NCBI GenBank assembly: GCA_038326615.1
Contig: JBBQKF010000144.1
Location: 1 to 6,018 of the forward strand
Length of the DNA: 6,018 bases
Origin: JBBQKF01 sp038326615
GTDB lineage: Bacteria; Bacillota; Clostridia; Saccharofermentanales; UBA5734
Direction: 5' to 3'
Part shown: positions 6,018 through 6,018 of the stretch, piece after piece
Numbering within the stretch: position 1 is the stretch's first letter
How the letters are laid out: each line of letters starts with the position of its first letter
The notes under the pieces: model-generated
Told to the model about the DNA's origin: nothing
What the model saw: the letters and a program-made list of their open reading frames with translations, nothing else
Database searches by the model: none
Program-made: the position numbers and the translations under genes

Positions 6018-6018
6018 T

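Overview
The window reads as low-GC Firmicutes DNA. AT-rich coding sequence, a YfhO-family membrane protein, a DUF4368-type serine recombinase tail and an IS1634-like transposase tail all suggest Clostridia, possibly Lachnospiraceae-like. The taxonomic call is an inference from protein style only.

Layout. Positions 3-200 (+) hold the last 65 codons of a large serine recombinase, the integrase type of clostridial integrative elements. A hairpin at 207-240 follows, then about 130 bases without a clear feature, then a good promoter candidate at 372-400. Positions 477-3479 (+) encode a 1000-residue multi-pass YfhO-family protein (GT-C type glycosyltransferase-like) with an unusual charged cytoplasmic tail of about 230 residues that contains fresh tandem repeats. 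The gene overlaps by 14 bases with 3466-5424 (+), a P1B-type Zn/Cd/Pb-exporting ATPase. The ATPase's catalytic core is intact, but its N-terminal metal-binding domain has been cut down to little more than its CxxC loop.

Just after the ATPase stop, the last seven codons are repeated 22 bases downstream with changes only at third codon positions. This looks like the remnant of a second homologous gene end. Positions 5447-5843 have no convincing gene, but contain a compact set of hairpins ending in an intrinsic terminator (5480-5575) and a second terminator-like structure (5725-5772). Positions 5844-6017 (-) are the C-terminal part of an IS1634/IS4-type DDE transposase running in from the right edge.

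How the genes fit together. The YfhO-like gene and the ATPase appear to be co-transcribed and translationally coupled, probably from the promoter at 372-400 to the terminator at 5553-5575. Their functions, sugar transfer at the outer membrane face and metal export, have no obvious shared pathway. The pair is flanked by two mobile-element fragments, and several signs of recent rearrangement are present: internal repeats, a domain deletion and a duplicated gene end. I see no clear new defence or mobile system. The best candidates for something unusual are the shortened HMA domain, the duplicated gene end, the repeat-bearing tail and the structured intergenic RNA candidate.
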